Origin: Spirochaetia bacterium
Lineage (GTDB): Bacteria > Spirochaetota > Spirochaetia > Treponematales > Breznakiellaceae
Length of the DNA: 26,051 nucleotides
Direction: 5' to 3'
Assembly: GCA_025997755.1 (NCBI GenBank)
Contig: BNVA01000010.1
Span: 1-26,051 of the forward strand
Shown: positions 1 through 7,724 of the stretch, piece after piece
How positions within the stretch are numbered: the first letter of the stretch is position 1
Layout of the letters: the number at the start of each line of letters is the position of its first letter
Position numbers and translations under genes: made by a program
The notes under the pieces: generated by a model
The model's database searches: none
Told to the model about the DNA's origin: nothing
What the model saw: the letters and a program-made list of their open reading frames with translations, nothing else

Positions 1-1
1 C

Positions 2-997
2 TTGCCGGATTTTTACTGGGGGCTGGAGGAGTATGCAAATTTAAGGCTTAAAAAAAGTTTAGGGGAACACGGCAGTGTGTACATGGCTTTTAATTTGATT
101 GCCGCAAGCGGTGTATCCGCGTTGGCGCTGCAAGCATCGCCGTTTGGATTTAGCACATCGGGCAGTACCGACGGCAGTGCCAACAGCAACTACGCGGCGG
201 CTATGGAACTGGAGCGGCTTTACGTGCACTTAACCGGAGAAAAGCTCGCCTTTGACGCAGGGCTTATGCGCATGGCATTTGGTTACGGCAATGTATTTTC
301 GCCCACCGATTATTTTAATCCGAAAAATCCGCTTTACCCCGATGCGCGGCAGCGTGCGGTGCTGGGTGCAAACTTTAGCGTGTATCCTACGGATATGCTG
401 CGCTTGCAATTTTTTGGTGTTGCACCTAAAGACCCGTTTAAGATTGATGGTGAGGGTGTAAGCGGTGGGCTGTCGGTAGAGAATCATTGGAACAAGGCAA
501 GCGCTCAATTTTTGTATTCGATAGAAGCTGTACAGAAGAGTGCGCACAATTTTGGCTTATCGCTTAAAGCGGATTTGCCGGTGGGACTTATCGCCGATAT
601 ACTTTGGACGTATCGGCAGGAGGAGAGCGCAAGTATCGACGGACTTGCGGCAAGCGCCGGTTTGGATTACACATTCAGTATCGCAGCGCATACCGTATAT
701 ATTTTGGCTGAATATTTGTACAACGGTGATAAAAGTAAAATGACAGGCTACGCAAACCACCACTACCTCTACGGCGCTGCAAAATTTAGTGTTGATAATT
801 ATATGTCTTTTACACTCGGCGCACTTGCCGGTTTTGAAACTCCATCAGTAGTACCGCTGGTTTCGTTTAGCACCGATTTGTTTCAGGGCGCTGCGCTGAC
901 ACTGCAAGCGCAAATACCCTGCGGCGAAGGTGAACTTGGCACCGATGCAACAAACAGCTATTTTACATTTACTACAAAACTGAGTGTGAAATTGTGA
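2..997 (+). CDS. Outer-membrane beta-barrel protein, 3' portion (5' end outside window)
   Basis: The reading frame is open from the first bases, and the first possible start is only a TTG with no visible ribosome binding site, so this is almost certainly the C-terminal ~331 residues of a longer protein. The sequence alternates short amphipathic strands rich in aromatic residues and glycine (for example YMAFNLIAASG and FYWGLEEYANLRL) and ends in a strand-like FTFTTKLSVKL. That pattern is typical of porin-like or spirochaetal outer-membrane barrels. No catalytic motif is visible. Substrate and exact family are not recognised. A 198-bp gap separates it from the next gene, and no clear terminator was found in it. 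Confidence 0.6.
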   Translation: MPDFYWGLEEYANLRLKKSLGEHGSVYMAFNLIAASGVSALALQASPFGFSTSGSTDGSANSNYAAAMELERLYVHLTGEKLAFDAGLMRMAFGYGNVFSPTDYFNPKNPLYPDARQRAVLGANFSVYPTDMLRLQFFGVAPKDPFKIDGEGVSGGLSVENHWNKASAQFLYSIEAVQKSAHNFGLSLKADLPVGLIADILWTYRQEESASIDGLAASAGLDYTFSIAAHTVYILAEYLYNGDKSKMTGYANHHYLYGAAKFSVDNYMSFTLGALAGFETPSVVPLVSFSTDLFQGAALTLQAQIPCGEGELGTDATNSYFTFTTKLSVKL

Positions 998-1195
998 TGA
1001 GCGCCGCCCATCTTTAAAAGGAGTTGGCAACTACCTTACTACCTTGTGCGGCTTAAACACGGAATAGTCTATTGAAAACCGCATAATTTAGGTTAAACTT
1101 AATATATCAAGGTTTTAGAGGTGGAAAATGCCAACATAGGGAAAATAACCGAAAGTGTATTAGTATGGTTTTTTAAAGGAGTAAAGAAAAAATAC

Positions 1196-1528
1196 ATGCA
1201 AAACGACATCACTGCAATTAAACCGGAACTAGATATGCTTACAAAAATAATTGTAAATACAGTTCCGGTTGAACAAATTTATTTATTTGGATCGTATGCC
1301 TATGGAACACCACACAAGGATTCTGATTATGATTTGTATATTGTTATGAAAGATGATGCACCAATGAGAGAACTTGATGCAATGGATGCAATGGGTTTAG
1401 CTATCGCTAATGTTAAAACAAAAGCAACTGACCTTTTGGCATTAAAACTAAATCGTTTTCTTGATAGGAAAACAGGTCCAACGTTAGAACGCACAATTGC
1501 AAGGGAAGGAATTAAACTATATGGATAA
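1196..1528 (+). CDS. MNT-type minimal nucleotidyltransferase (partner of downstream HEPN protein)
   Basis: A 110-residue protein with the polymerase-beta-fold signature GSYAYGTPHKDSDYD, an exact G-S-X10-D-X-D motif that binds Mg-NTP. In MntA/HepT-type toxin-antitoxin pairs this family is the antitoxin, and characterised members transfer AMP to the HEPN toxin. I chose ATG 1196 because the protein then has the usual MNT length and AAAGGAG lies at 1175-1181. A GTG at 1121 would add 25 residues and cannot be excluded. The stop overlaps the HEPN start by 8 nt, so the two are co-translated. The gene is clearly more AT-rich than the fab operon, which suggests horizontal acquisition. Confidence 0.8.
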   Translation: MQNDITAIKPELDMLTKIIVNTVPVEQIYLFGSYAYGTPHKDSDYDLYIVMKDDAPMRELDAMDAMGLAIANVKTKATDLLALKLNRFLDRKTGPTLERTIAREGIKLYG

Positions 1529-1907
1529 AGCAGAAGAATTACGTCAATGGTTTGAAATTGCAAATAACGATTTAGCACTTGCAGAACATGCTTTTAATAA
1601 TATGCGCCCAACACCAGATGAGCAAATATGTTTTCTTTGTCAGCAATCGGCAGAAAAATATCTAAAGATATTTCTGGTTAGTAACAATATTGACCCACCG
1701 CATATTCACGATCTAGAAGAATTACGAAAAATGTGTGAACAAATAAACAATACATTTAATGTATTGCAAATAAAATGTGTAATTATATCAAAATACGGTG
1801 TTATGCCGCGCTACCCGAATGAATTACAAATAACAGATACAGATGTTCGTATTGCTTTACAGTATGCAAAAGATATAAAAGATTTTGTTGTAAAGATAGT
1901 ATTATGA
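1521..1907 (+). CDS. HEPN domain protein (putative toxin half of MNT/HEPN pair)
   Basis: A 128-residue all-helical protein with HEPN-family landmarks: an N-terminal helix with WFEIANNDLALAE, the core helix CQQSAEKYLKIFL, then HIHDLEEL and PRYPNE, which are typical of PF05168-like HEPN proteins. ATG 1521 is preceded by AAGGGAAGGA at 1501-1510 and overlaps the upstream MNT gene. In characterised pairs HEPN is an RNase toxin using an R-X4-6-H motif. Scanning every arginine here, none is followed by a histidine at that spacing, so RNase activity through that motif is doubtful. The role could be toxin, regulator or a non-catalytic partner. Confidence 0.78.
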   Translation: MDKAEELRQWFEIANNDLALAEHAFNNMRPTPDEQICFLCQQSAEKYLKIFLVSNNIDPPHIHDLEELRKMCEQINNTFNVLQIKCVIISKYGVMPRYPNELQITDTDVRIALQYAKDIKDFVVKIVL

Positions 1908-2053
1908 CGGATGGTTTTACAAAAATTTTATAAATTCATCGCATTTGTGGGATGAAAAGAAAGATGCTGTTTTAACCTGTCTCCATAACCGGCTTTTAAA
2001 GTAAAAATACACACGTGGAAATTATTTGTAAAATTTTTTAATACAGAAAAGGG
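1908..2053. other. AT-rich spacer between convergent HEPN and fabG genes
   Basis: This 146-bp gap separates the 3' ends of the + strand cassette and the - strand fab operon. A weak inverted repeat (TTCATC...GATGAA) lies near 1936-1957 and is followed on the - strand by a T-rich run, so it could help end the fab transcript. It is too weak to call a terminator. No ORF is seen. Confidence 0.3.
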
Positions 2054-2788
2054 CTATATAAACATTCCGCCGTCTACACATATAACTTGACCTGTAATGT
2101 AGGCGGTGCCGTTCCCTGCCAAAAAGAGCGCCGTTTCGGCGATGTCGCCGGGCTTTCCCATGCGCTTTAGCGGGATAAGATTCAGTGTTTGTGTTTTAGC
2201 GTCTTCTGTCATGGCGGCCGTCATGTCCGACTCTATAAAACCCGGCGCAATTGCGTTTACCCGCACCCCGCGGCTTGCTACCTCGCGCGCGAGCGATTTG
2301 GAAATGCCTATAACGCCGGCCTTACTCGCCGAATAGTTTGCCTGTCCGCCATTACCGTGAATACCGACAACGCTTGCCATATTGATAATCGAGCCTTGCC
2401 TTTTGCGGATCATCTCCCGCGCCACAGTGCGTGCTATTAGGAATGTTGCCGTAAGGTTTACATCCAGCACCTTTTGAAAATCCTCTAGCGACATCCTAAA
2501 AGAAAGTCCGTCGCGGGTAAGCCCCGCGTTGTTCACCAGTACATCAAAGCCGCCCGATTCTTTGAGCGCCGCTTCGATAACAGCCTCTACTCCGTCCAGT
2601 TTTCCTAAATCGGCGCTAATCCAGTGCAAGCTGCCGCCGGATTTTTCTATCCATTCCGTCAAATCTGCCGGTTCTTTGGTACCCAGCCCCCAAACCTCGC
2701 ACCCTTCTGCCAGAAATCTCTGTGCAATAGAGCGTCCGATCCCACGCGAAGCGCCTGTTACTAAGGCTTTTTTACCATTCAACATCAT
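2054..2788 (-). CDS. fabG: 3-oxoacyl-[ACP] reductase FabG
   Basis: NADPH-dependent reduction of 3-oxoacyl-ACP to 3-hydroxyacyl-ACP in type II fatty acid elongation; cytoplasmic SDR enzyme. The nucleotide motif TGASRGIG is at residues 11-18, NNAG at 86-89, and the catalytic tetrad N111, S139, Y152, K156 is intact (YSASK). From ATG 2788 the protein is 244 residues, the same as E. coli FabG. That start overlaps the fabD stop as ATGA and has AGGAG at 2795-2799; a second ATG follows directly at 2785. A longer reading frame from 2857 only overlaps fabD and is not needed. It is the last gene of the operon. Confidence 0.96.
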   Translation of the reverse strand: MMLNGKKALVTGASRGIGRSIAQRFLAEGCEVWGLGTKEPADLTEWIEKSGGSLHWISADLGKLDGVEAVIEAALKESGGFDVLVNNAGLTRDGLSFRMSLEDFQKVLDVNLTATFLIARTVAREMIRKRQGSIINMASVVGIHGNGGQANYSASKAGVIGISKSLAREVASRGVRVNAIAPGFIESDMTAAMTEDAKTQTLNLIPLKRMGKPGDIAETALFLAGNGTAYITGQVICVDGGMFI

Positions 2789-3807
2789 TTTATACTCCTG
2801 ATACTTTCCACTGTCCCAGCCGCAAATGCCGGTATTGTACTGCCTGAATCTTTCCACAAGCCCTGCAAAACATTGCCAGGTCCCGTCTCCAAAATAGCGT
2901 CAAAGCCGCCTGACTCGCTTAGAGCCTGTTCCTCGTCTGTCCAGCGAACAGGGCTTGTTATTTGTTCAAGGGCGAGTTTTTTTGCTTCATCACCGCTTGT
3001 AACTTTTTTACCGGTTACATTGGAAAAAAGCGGAATAGCTGGTGTTTTAAAGACTGTAGATTCCAGCACAGGCTTAAATTTTAGAGCTGCCTGCGCAATT
3101 AAGGGTGAATGAAAGGGCCCTGCAACTTGCAGCCTTAAGACCCGCCTTGCCCCGGCTTCTTTAAACCGCGTTTCCGCTTCTGCTAGGGCGCAGGCGGTTC
3201 CTGAAATTACCACCTGCCTTGGCGAGTTGATGTTTGCGGCGTACAAGTCCTCTAGTCCCACTTTAGTCCATTCGGCGATTAACGCCTCTACCATATCCGG
3301 CGGCAAGCCGATAACGGCAGCCATTCCCGGCGGGGGCGTTGCGGGGGTGTCCCCCGCTTGGGGGGTAGCGGACAACCGCAGGTTGGGAGCGAGGGGGGCG
3401 TGCCCCCCGCCTAAAGCATCCGCCGCTTCCTGCATAAAAATTCCGCGCACCTTTACCAAACGAAAGCAATCTTCCAAGGAAATTACACCCGCTACGGCTA
3501 GGGCGGCATATTCGCCAAGACTAAAGCCTGCAACACACGCGGGGCGCATGCCTTCCTCAGCCAAAAATGCGGCGGCAGCAAGATTCGCCAGTGTTATAGC
3601 GGGCTGGGAGACATCGGTGCGCATAAGAGTTTCGCTATCGCTATCGCGCAACAAGGCGGCCATGTCCTCGCCGATAATCTTGCTAGAGGTGTCAAACAGA
3701 GCCTTGACGGCAACACTACCCGTTTCCAGAAAATCCAGCGCCATTCCCTGATACTGCGCCCCCTGTCCGGGGAACAAAAACGCATATTTTTTGCTAGTTT
3801 CTACCAT
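2785..3807 (-). CDS. fabD: Malonyl-CoA:ACP transacylase FabD with in-frame repeat insertion
   Basis: Transfers malonyl from CoA to ACP to feed elongation. Visible landmarks are GQGAQ (residues 14-18), the nucleophile elbow GFSLGE (Ser96) and the catalytic histidine in GPFHSP (His232). The protein is 340 residues, against about 310 for the family. The excess is a Pro/Ala/Gly-rich block at about residues 131-160, between MQEAADA and GMAAVIGL, segments that are nearly adjacent in other FabD proteins. The block is encoded by a GC-rich palindromic repeat (3329-3411). The frame is kept on both sides and both catalytic residues remain, so the enzyme is probably active with a surface loop added. The start overlaps fabH by 7 nt; GGAGGG lies 11 nt upstream. 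Confidence 0.94.
   Translation of the reverse strand: MVETSKKYAFLFPGQGAQYQGMALDFLETGSVAVKALFDTSSKIIGEDMAALLRDSDSETLMRTDVSQPAITLANLAAAAFLAEEGMRPACVAGFSLGEYAALAVAGVISLEDCFRLVKVRGIFMQEAADALGGGHAPLAPNLRLSATPQAGDTPATPPPGMAAVIGLPPDMVEALIAEWTKVGLEDLYAANINSPRQVVISGTACALAEAETRFKEAGARRVLRLQVAGPFHSPLIAQAALKFKPVLESTVFKTPAIPLFSNVTGKKVTSGDEAKKLALEQITSPVRWTDEEQALSESGGFDAILETGPGNVLQGLWKDSGSTIPAFAAGTVESIRSIK
3329..3411 (-). repeat. Palindromic GC-rich repeat element inserted inside fabD
   Basis: An 83-bp segment bounded by near-perfect terminal inverted repeats (GGCGGGGGC at 3329-3337 and GCCCCCCGCC at 3402-3411). It holds three hairpins: a 7-bp stem with a TGT loop at 3341-3357, GCGG-ACAA-CCGC at 3368-3379, and a 7-bp G/C stem with a 2-nt loop at 3393-3408. 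It coincides with the extra ~28-30 residues of FabD and keeps the frame. This looks like a REP/MITE-type mobile palindrome that entered a coding gene. No second full copy is in the window, so its repeat status is inferred from structure. Confidence 0.7.
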
Positions 3808-4829
3808 ACAATCAGGTTCCCTCCAAAGGTAAGTCCGCCGCCGAAACCTACGCTCAAGATTAGGTCGCCTTTGCGTAATTTGCCTGCGCGGTTCATTTCG
3901 TCAAGGGCGATGGGGATTGTCGCGGCGGACGTGTTGGCGTATTCTTCGATGTTCATAAAGAACTTGCTCTCTGGAATGTTTAAGCGTTTTGCGGCGGCTT
4001 GCACGATTCGGGCATTGGCTTGATGCGGCACAATCCACGCTACATCGCTCGTTGTGATGCCCTCATCGTCCAAGAGTCTGCATATCGTTTCGGTAATGCT
4101 TCTTACGGCGAAGTTGTAAACCGCTCGCCCGTCCATTTCAAGATGAGGGTAGACATCGACGGTTTCGCCGTTTTTCCAGGGGTTGCGGGTTCCGCCGCGG
4201 CGGATTAAAAGGTTTTCCGCGCCGCTGCCGTCCGCTCCAAGTATGGTGCGCAATAAACCGCGCTTCTGTGAACCTTCCCGCGGCGCGTCCGTTTTTTCAA
4301 GCATCGCCGCCCCTGCCCCGTCGCCGAAGAGCACACAGGTGCCCCTGTCGCTCCAGTCTGTTACTTTGGTAAGCACATCGGAGCCTATAACCAGCGCCCG
4401 CTTGCGGGTTTTGCTTACACTAAGCAACCCGGCGGCGGTTTCGAGTCCATATACAAAGCCGGTGCAACCGGCGGTTATGTCCATGGCTGCCGCATTTTTC
4501 GCCCCGATTTTGTTTTGGACAACGCAGGACGTAGAGGGGCAGCCGTAATAATCCGGTGTTGCCGTGGCAATAATAATAAAATCCAGTGTTCCGGCAATTT
4601 CAGTAATCGCGGCTTCGCTGTCCCCTCCTGCAGCCATCTCTAGCGCGTGGATACCTGCCTGTAGCGCTAAGTCGCTGCAGGCAGTGCCCTCGTCGGCAAT
4701 ATGCCTCGCCCCTATCCCCGTATGCGAGCGGATCCATTCGTCGTTGGTATCAATTTTTGCCGCCAAATCATCGTTGCTAACACGGTTCACCGGCACCGCT
4801 TTTCCTGTTGATATAATTTCGATTGCCAT
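3801..4829 (-). CDS. fabH: 3-oxoacyl-[ACP] synthase III FabH
   Basis: Starts fatty acid synthesis by condensing an acyl-CoA primer with malonyl-ACP. The catalytic triad is visible as Cys122 (AGCTGF), His268 (PHQANAR) and Asn298 (YANTS). The N-terminus (STGKAVP, then TNDEWIRSHTGI) is standard. At 342 residues it is slightly longer than E. coli FabH (317), with extra sequence around residues 176-225. ATG 4829 has TAAGGA about 6 nt upstream. It sits directly downstream of the 2-oxoacid oxidoreductase genes, which can make acetyl- or branched acyl-CoA primers. Primer preference cannot be read from the sequence. Confidence 0.96.
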   Translation of the reverse strand: MAIEIISTGKAVPVNRVSNDDLAAKIDTNDEWIRSHTGIGARHIADEGTACSDLALQAGIHALEMAAGGDSEAAITEIAGTLDFIIIATATPDYYGCPSTSCVVQNKIGAKNAAAMDITAGCTGFVYGLETAAGLLSVSKTRKRALVIGSDVLTKVTDWSDRGTCVLFGDGAGAAMLEKTDAPREGSQKRGLLRTILGADGSGAENLLIRRGGTRNPWKNGETVDVYPHLEMDGRAVYNFAVRSITETICRLLDDEGITTSDVAWIVPHQANARIVQAAAKRLNIPESKFFMNIEEYANTSAATIPIALDEMNRAGKLRKGDLILSVGFGGGLTFGGNLIVW

Positions 4830-4866
4830 AAAAATCCTTATTTCTCAAATATTTTTCAAATGAGGG

Positions 4867-5400
4867 TTACACTGCGCAAAATCCCGCCTGTATTGCTTGA
4901 ACATTTAGGGGCACAAACTTGTGCTTATCGGGCGGGAAAAACTTTTTTAGTATATTTTCAATATCACCTAGGTTGAGTGCGCCTGAAAGTTTTGCCATTG
5001 CGCCTAAGGCTACCATGTTGGCGAATCTTGCGCTGCCGGTTTTTTCCGCTATCGCCTGCGCCTCAATTTTGACTACTTTAAGGTCACCTCTTTTTGGCGG
5101 CTCTTTTACTAGGGTTGAGTTTACAAGCAAGAGCCCGCATGGTTTCAAAATGCCCTCGCATAGGGATAGGGAGTCGGTATTCATTGCAAGAGCGGAGTCG
5201 GCCTGGGTTACCATGGGGCTTGCGATGTCTAGGCTTGAGACTATAACCTGAGCCTGCGCTATACCGCCGCGTTTTTCCGCGCCGTAAACGGGAAAAAATG
5301 TTACGTTTTTGCCCTCTTCCATTGCACAGTACACCCATATTTGCCCCAAACTGACGATTCCCTGCCCGCCGAATCCTGCAAAAAATGATTTTTCTGTCAT
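4867..5400 (-). CDS. 2-oxoacid:ferredoxin oxidoreductase, gamma subunit
   Basis: A 177-residue gamma-type subunit with the family hallmark GFGGQG at residues 9-14, followed by the PVYGAEKRGG segment. It forms part of the CoA-binding region of the four-subunit enzyme that decarboxylates 2-oxoacids to acyl-CoA and reduces ferredoxin. ATG 5400 overlaps the beta-subunit stop as ATGA, and GGAGG lies 7 nt upstream. The order delta-alpha-beta-gamma with 4-nt overlaps shows a single complex. The C-terminus (GFCAV) is short; nothing appears broken. Confidence 0.9.
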   Translation of the reverse strand: MTEKSFFAGFGGQGIVSLGQIWVYCAMEEGKNVTFFPVYGAEKRGGIAQAQVIVSSLDIASPMVTQADSALAMNTDSLSLCEGILKPCGLLLVNSTLVKEPPKRGDLKVVKIEAQAIAEKTGSARFANMVALGAMAKLSGALNLGDIENILKKFFPPDKHKFVPLNVQAIQAGFCAV

Positions 5401-6290
5401 TTCGAGGCCTCCATAAAGTCTTTTATGTCTTTTTCGATAGCCTGTATTTTGGCGCCCATAATAGCCTGCAAGCCCCGTGATTCAAGACCCAGCATGGTAA
5501 TTGCCGACTCTAGGCTCTGCCTAATTTTCCAAAACGGTTCTTTGCCGCCTAACGTGTCTTTAATTTCGCCTAATGGAAAGGCCGGAATCATATTTTGCTC
5601 CAGCCATTCCATGGATTTTACAGGATCCAGCCCCCAAGTGGTGGGGCACGGCGACAATATTTCTACAATTGTGGAACCAAGTCCTTGCATCTGCGCTTCA
5701 AATGCCCTTTTGATGTAGGCGCGAGTTTTGCGTACGTTTGCCGCGTTGTTCACGGCTCCGCGGGCTATGTAGCGGGTACCGTCAAGCTGGGCTAGCAGCT
5801 CTGCTACGCGTATTGGGTAGCCCATGCCGGCTTCCACCGGATCGCGTCCTTTTGGGGCGGTGGCGGCTTTTTGTCCTACCAGAGTTGTAGGCGCCATTTG
5901 TCCACCGGTCATGCCGTAAATTGCGTTATTTACAAAAATGGTCGTGAATTTTTCGCCGCGGTTGGCGGCATGGATCATCTCGGCAGTGCCGATAGCGGCC
6001 ATATCACCGTCTCCCTGATAGCAAATTACCAGGTGATCGCTTAATATCCGCTTAATGCCGGTAGCCGCTGCCGGAGTGCGCCCGTGCGCCGGCTGTACCG
6101 AGTCAAAATCAAAATACAGATCTGCCCAAATTGCGCAGCCTACAGGGTTTGTGATAATCGCTTTTTCCCGTAGGTCCATCTCGTCAATGATTTCGCAGAT
6201 AAGTCTGTGTATTACTCCGTGCCCGCAGCCAGCGCAGTATTTTGTGGGTACCTTATATAAACTTTTTGGGAATCCGTTTAACTGTTTCAT
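5397..6290 (-). CDS. 2-oxoacid:ferredoxin oxidoreductase, beta subunit (TPP-binding)
   Basis: A 297-residue thiamine-diphosphate subunit. It has CAGCGHG at residues 19-25, the TPP/Mg motif GDGD at 93-96 and the paired asparagines NN at 121-122 followed by AIYGMTGGQ. The first Cys pair is shared by VOR/KOR/POR-type beta subunits and contributes to the proximal iron-sulfur cluster. ATG 6290 overlaps the alpha stop as ATGA and has no clear ribosome binding site, so translation is probably coupled. With the alpha subunit it forms the catalytic core. 2-Oxoisovalerate, 2-oxoglutarate and pyruvate types cannot be told apart from this chain alone. Confidence 0.92.
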   Translation of the reverse strand: MKQLNGFPKSLYKVPTKYCAGCGHGVIHRLICEIIDEMDLREKAIITNPVGCAIWADLYFDFDSVQPAHGRTPAAATGIKRILSDHLVICYQGDGDMAAIGTAEMIHAANRGEKFTTIFVNNAIYGMTGGQMAPTTLVGQKAATAPKGRDPVEAGMGYPIRVAELLAQLDGTRYIARGAVNNAANVRKTRAYIKRAFEAQMQGLGSTIVEILSPCPTTWGLDPVKSMEWLEQNMIPAFPLGEIKDTLGGKEPFWKIRQSLESAITMLGLESRGLQAIMGAKIQAIEKDIKDFMEASK

Positions 6291-7414
6291 TTTGTTTCTT
6301 TTAAAATCCGCTTAGCTTCTGCTAGAATTTCTTCCTCGGTTGGAACCATACCGCCTGAATGTGGAAGCAGGTGCACAGGGCATGGGGGTTTACCGGCGGC
6401 GTAGGCAGCCTCCAGCGCGGCAAGACGTACGTCTTCTACCAACTGCCCCTCGCTCATTTCTACGGTAAGAATTGGTAAGCCTTTGGCGGCAATAAGCCCT
6501 AATTCCTTGTAGGGAAAAGGCCAAAGTGTGATAGGCCTAAAAACACATAAGTTTATGCCTTCTTTTTGTGCAAGCTGCCTAGCACCTAGGGCAACCCTTG
6601 AGGAGATGCCATAGGCTACTACAGTAATATCGGGAGTAATATCGGGGGGTGTCGTCTCAAAGCGCGTTTCATTTGCTTTGATTGTCTCGTAACGGACAAA
6701 GCGCGACTTGTTGCGGGCTTCCAGTACAGTTGGTTCAAGAAAAATAGATGTAATGTGAGTAGAAGGCCGCTTGCTCATCGACATACCGCCTACAACCCAG
6801 TCCCGCTTGGCAAGGACGGCGGGATCTAGCTGTGGGGGCAAAACCACAGCTTCCATAATCTGGCCTGTGATGCCATCTGCCAAAATAATGGCGGGCATCC
6901 GATATTTGTCGGAAAGGTCAAAAGCCAGGTAAGTTAGGTCTGCACATTCCTGAACGCTGTTAGGAGCCAGCACAATGCACCGGTAATCGCCGTGACCGCC
7001 CCCCCGTGTGGACTGAAAATAGTCGCTCTGGGCGGGGGCAATTGAACCAAGTCCGGGCCCGCCGCGCACCACATTTACAAGCACCAGCGGCACATCTGCA
7101 CCGGCTGCGTATGACATACCCTCCTGCTTTAAACTGACCCCCGGACTGGAGGAGCTTGTCATGGCACGCGCCCCCGCACACGAGGCTCCGTAAACCATGT
7201 TGATCGCCGCCACTTCGCTTTCAGCCTGAATGAAAACGCCGCCTCGCTCCATCATGTTAACCGCCATATAGGCGATAAGCTCGTTTTGCGGCGTTATTGG
7301 ATAGCCAAAATAGGCACGGCAGCCCGCCCTAATAGCCGCTTCGGCAATAGCCTCGTTGCCTTTCATTAGCACTTTTTTGGAAACATCCGATTTGTCAAAA
7401 TCAATTTCGCTCAT
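6287..7414 (-). CDS. vorB: 2-oxoacid:ferredoxin oxidoreductase, alpha subunit (VorB-like)
   Basis: A 375-residue alpha subunit starting VLMKGNEAIAEAAIRAGC and YPITPQNE, then QAESEVAAINMVYGAS, TSSSSPG and GGPGLG. These match, from memory, the VorB group annotated as 2-oxoisovalerate:ferredoxin oxidoreductase alpha, though VorB and KorA are close. It binds the substrate side of the TPP site. I chose ATG 7414 because it overlaps the ferredoxin-subunit stop as ATGA and has AAGAGG upstream; a longer frame from 7492 lies over the ferredoxin gene. Expected reaction: 2-oxoacid + CoA + oxidised ferredoxin to acyl-CoA + CO2 + reduced ferredoxin; it may also run in reverse. Confidence 0.9.
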   Translation of the reverse strand: MSEIDFDKSDVSKKVLMKGNEAIAEAAIRAGCRAYFGYPITPQNELIAYMAVNMMERGGVFIQAESEVAAINMVYGASCAGARAMTSSSSPGVSLKQEGMSYAAGADVPLVLVNVVRGGPGLGSIAPAQSDYFQSTRGGGHGDYRCIVLAPNSVQECADLTYLAFDLSDKYRMPAIILADGITGQIMEAVVLPPQLDPAVLAKRDWVVGGMSMSKRPSTHITSIFLEPTVLEARNKSRFVRYETIKANETRFETTPPDITPDITVVAYGISSRVALGARQLAQKEGINLCVFRPITLWPFPYKELGLIAAKGLPILTVEMSEGQLVEDVRLAALEAAYAAGKPPCPVHLLPHSGGMVPTEEEILAEAKRILKETK

Positions 7415-7641
7415 ACTGCAGCCTCTTCGAACTGGAAAACGCAGATGCAGACATCGGGGCAAACCTCGAAACAGTTGCCGCAGCCGGTACATTTTGAAGC
7501 CTGCGCTATCAAAGCAGGGTAGACCCCCTGGTTATTTAGCTCTTTATCCGCTTCCAAACTCTTTGCAGCACAGACGCGCACGCATAAAAGACAGCCCTTA
7601 CACAGTTCCCTATTTATAGTAATTTTTCCTTTTTTGGCCAC
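7411..7641 (-). CDS. 2-oxoacid:ferredoxin oxidoreductase, delta (ferredoxin) subunit
   Basis: A 76-residue 2[4Fe-4S] ferredoxin subunit. The two cluster motifs are complete: C14-C17-C20-C24 (CKGCLLCVRVC) and C51-C54-C57-C61 (CTGCGNCFEVC). It carries electrons from the TPP subunit to soluble ferredoxin. The start is GTG at 7641 with GAGGAGG 5 nt upstream. It opens the four-gene oxidoreductase block and is separated from accA by 83 bp, the largest gap between adjacent genes of the 14-gene cluster. An additional promoter could lie there, but none is clear. Confidence 0.93.
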   Translation of the reverse strand: MAKKGKITINRELCKGCLLCVRVCAAKSLEADKELNNQGVYPALIAQASKCTGCGNCFEVCPDVCICVFQFEEAAV

Positions 7642-7724
7642 TATGGCCTCCTCTAGTCGTTTGCAACGCCGATAGCGCCGCCGAAATGTTAGACACCTGC
7701 CATATTAGTTTGGTTGCGGTTATT

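Noticed and set aside
1072..1105. Promoter TTGAAA...TAATAT before the MNT gene
   Set aside because: The spacer would be 22 bp, too long for a standard promoter.
1121..1195. GTG start giving the MNT protein 25 more residues
   Set aside because: No good ribosome binding site and the extra residues fall outside the usual MNT domain; ATG 1196 gives the normal length.
1936..1957. Terminator for the fab operon
   Set aside because: Only a six-base stem with a ten-base loop and an interrupted T run; too weak to call.
2106..2801. Open frames on the + strand across fabG, fabD, fabH, acc and oxidoreductase genes
   Set aside because: They lie opposite well-identified genes, have no family motifs and reflect the composition of the coding strand.
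3227..3751. 174-codon + strand frame opposite fabD
   Set aside because: Low-complexity translation, no ribosome binding site, fully antisense to FabD.
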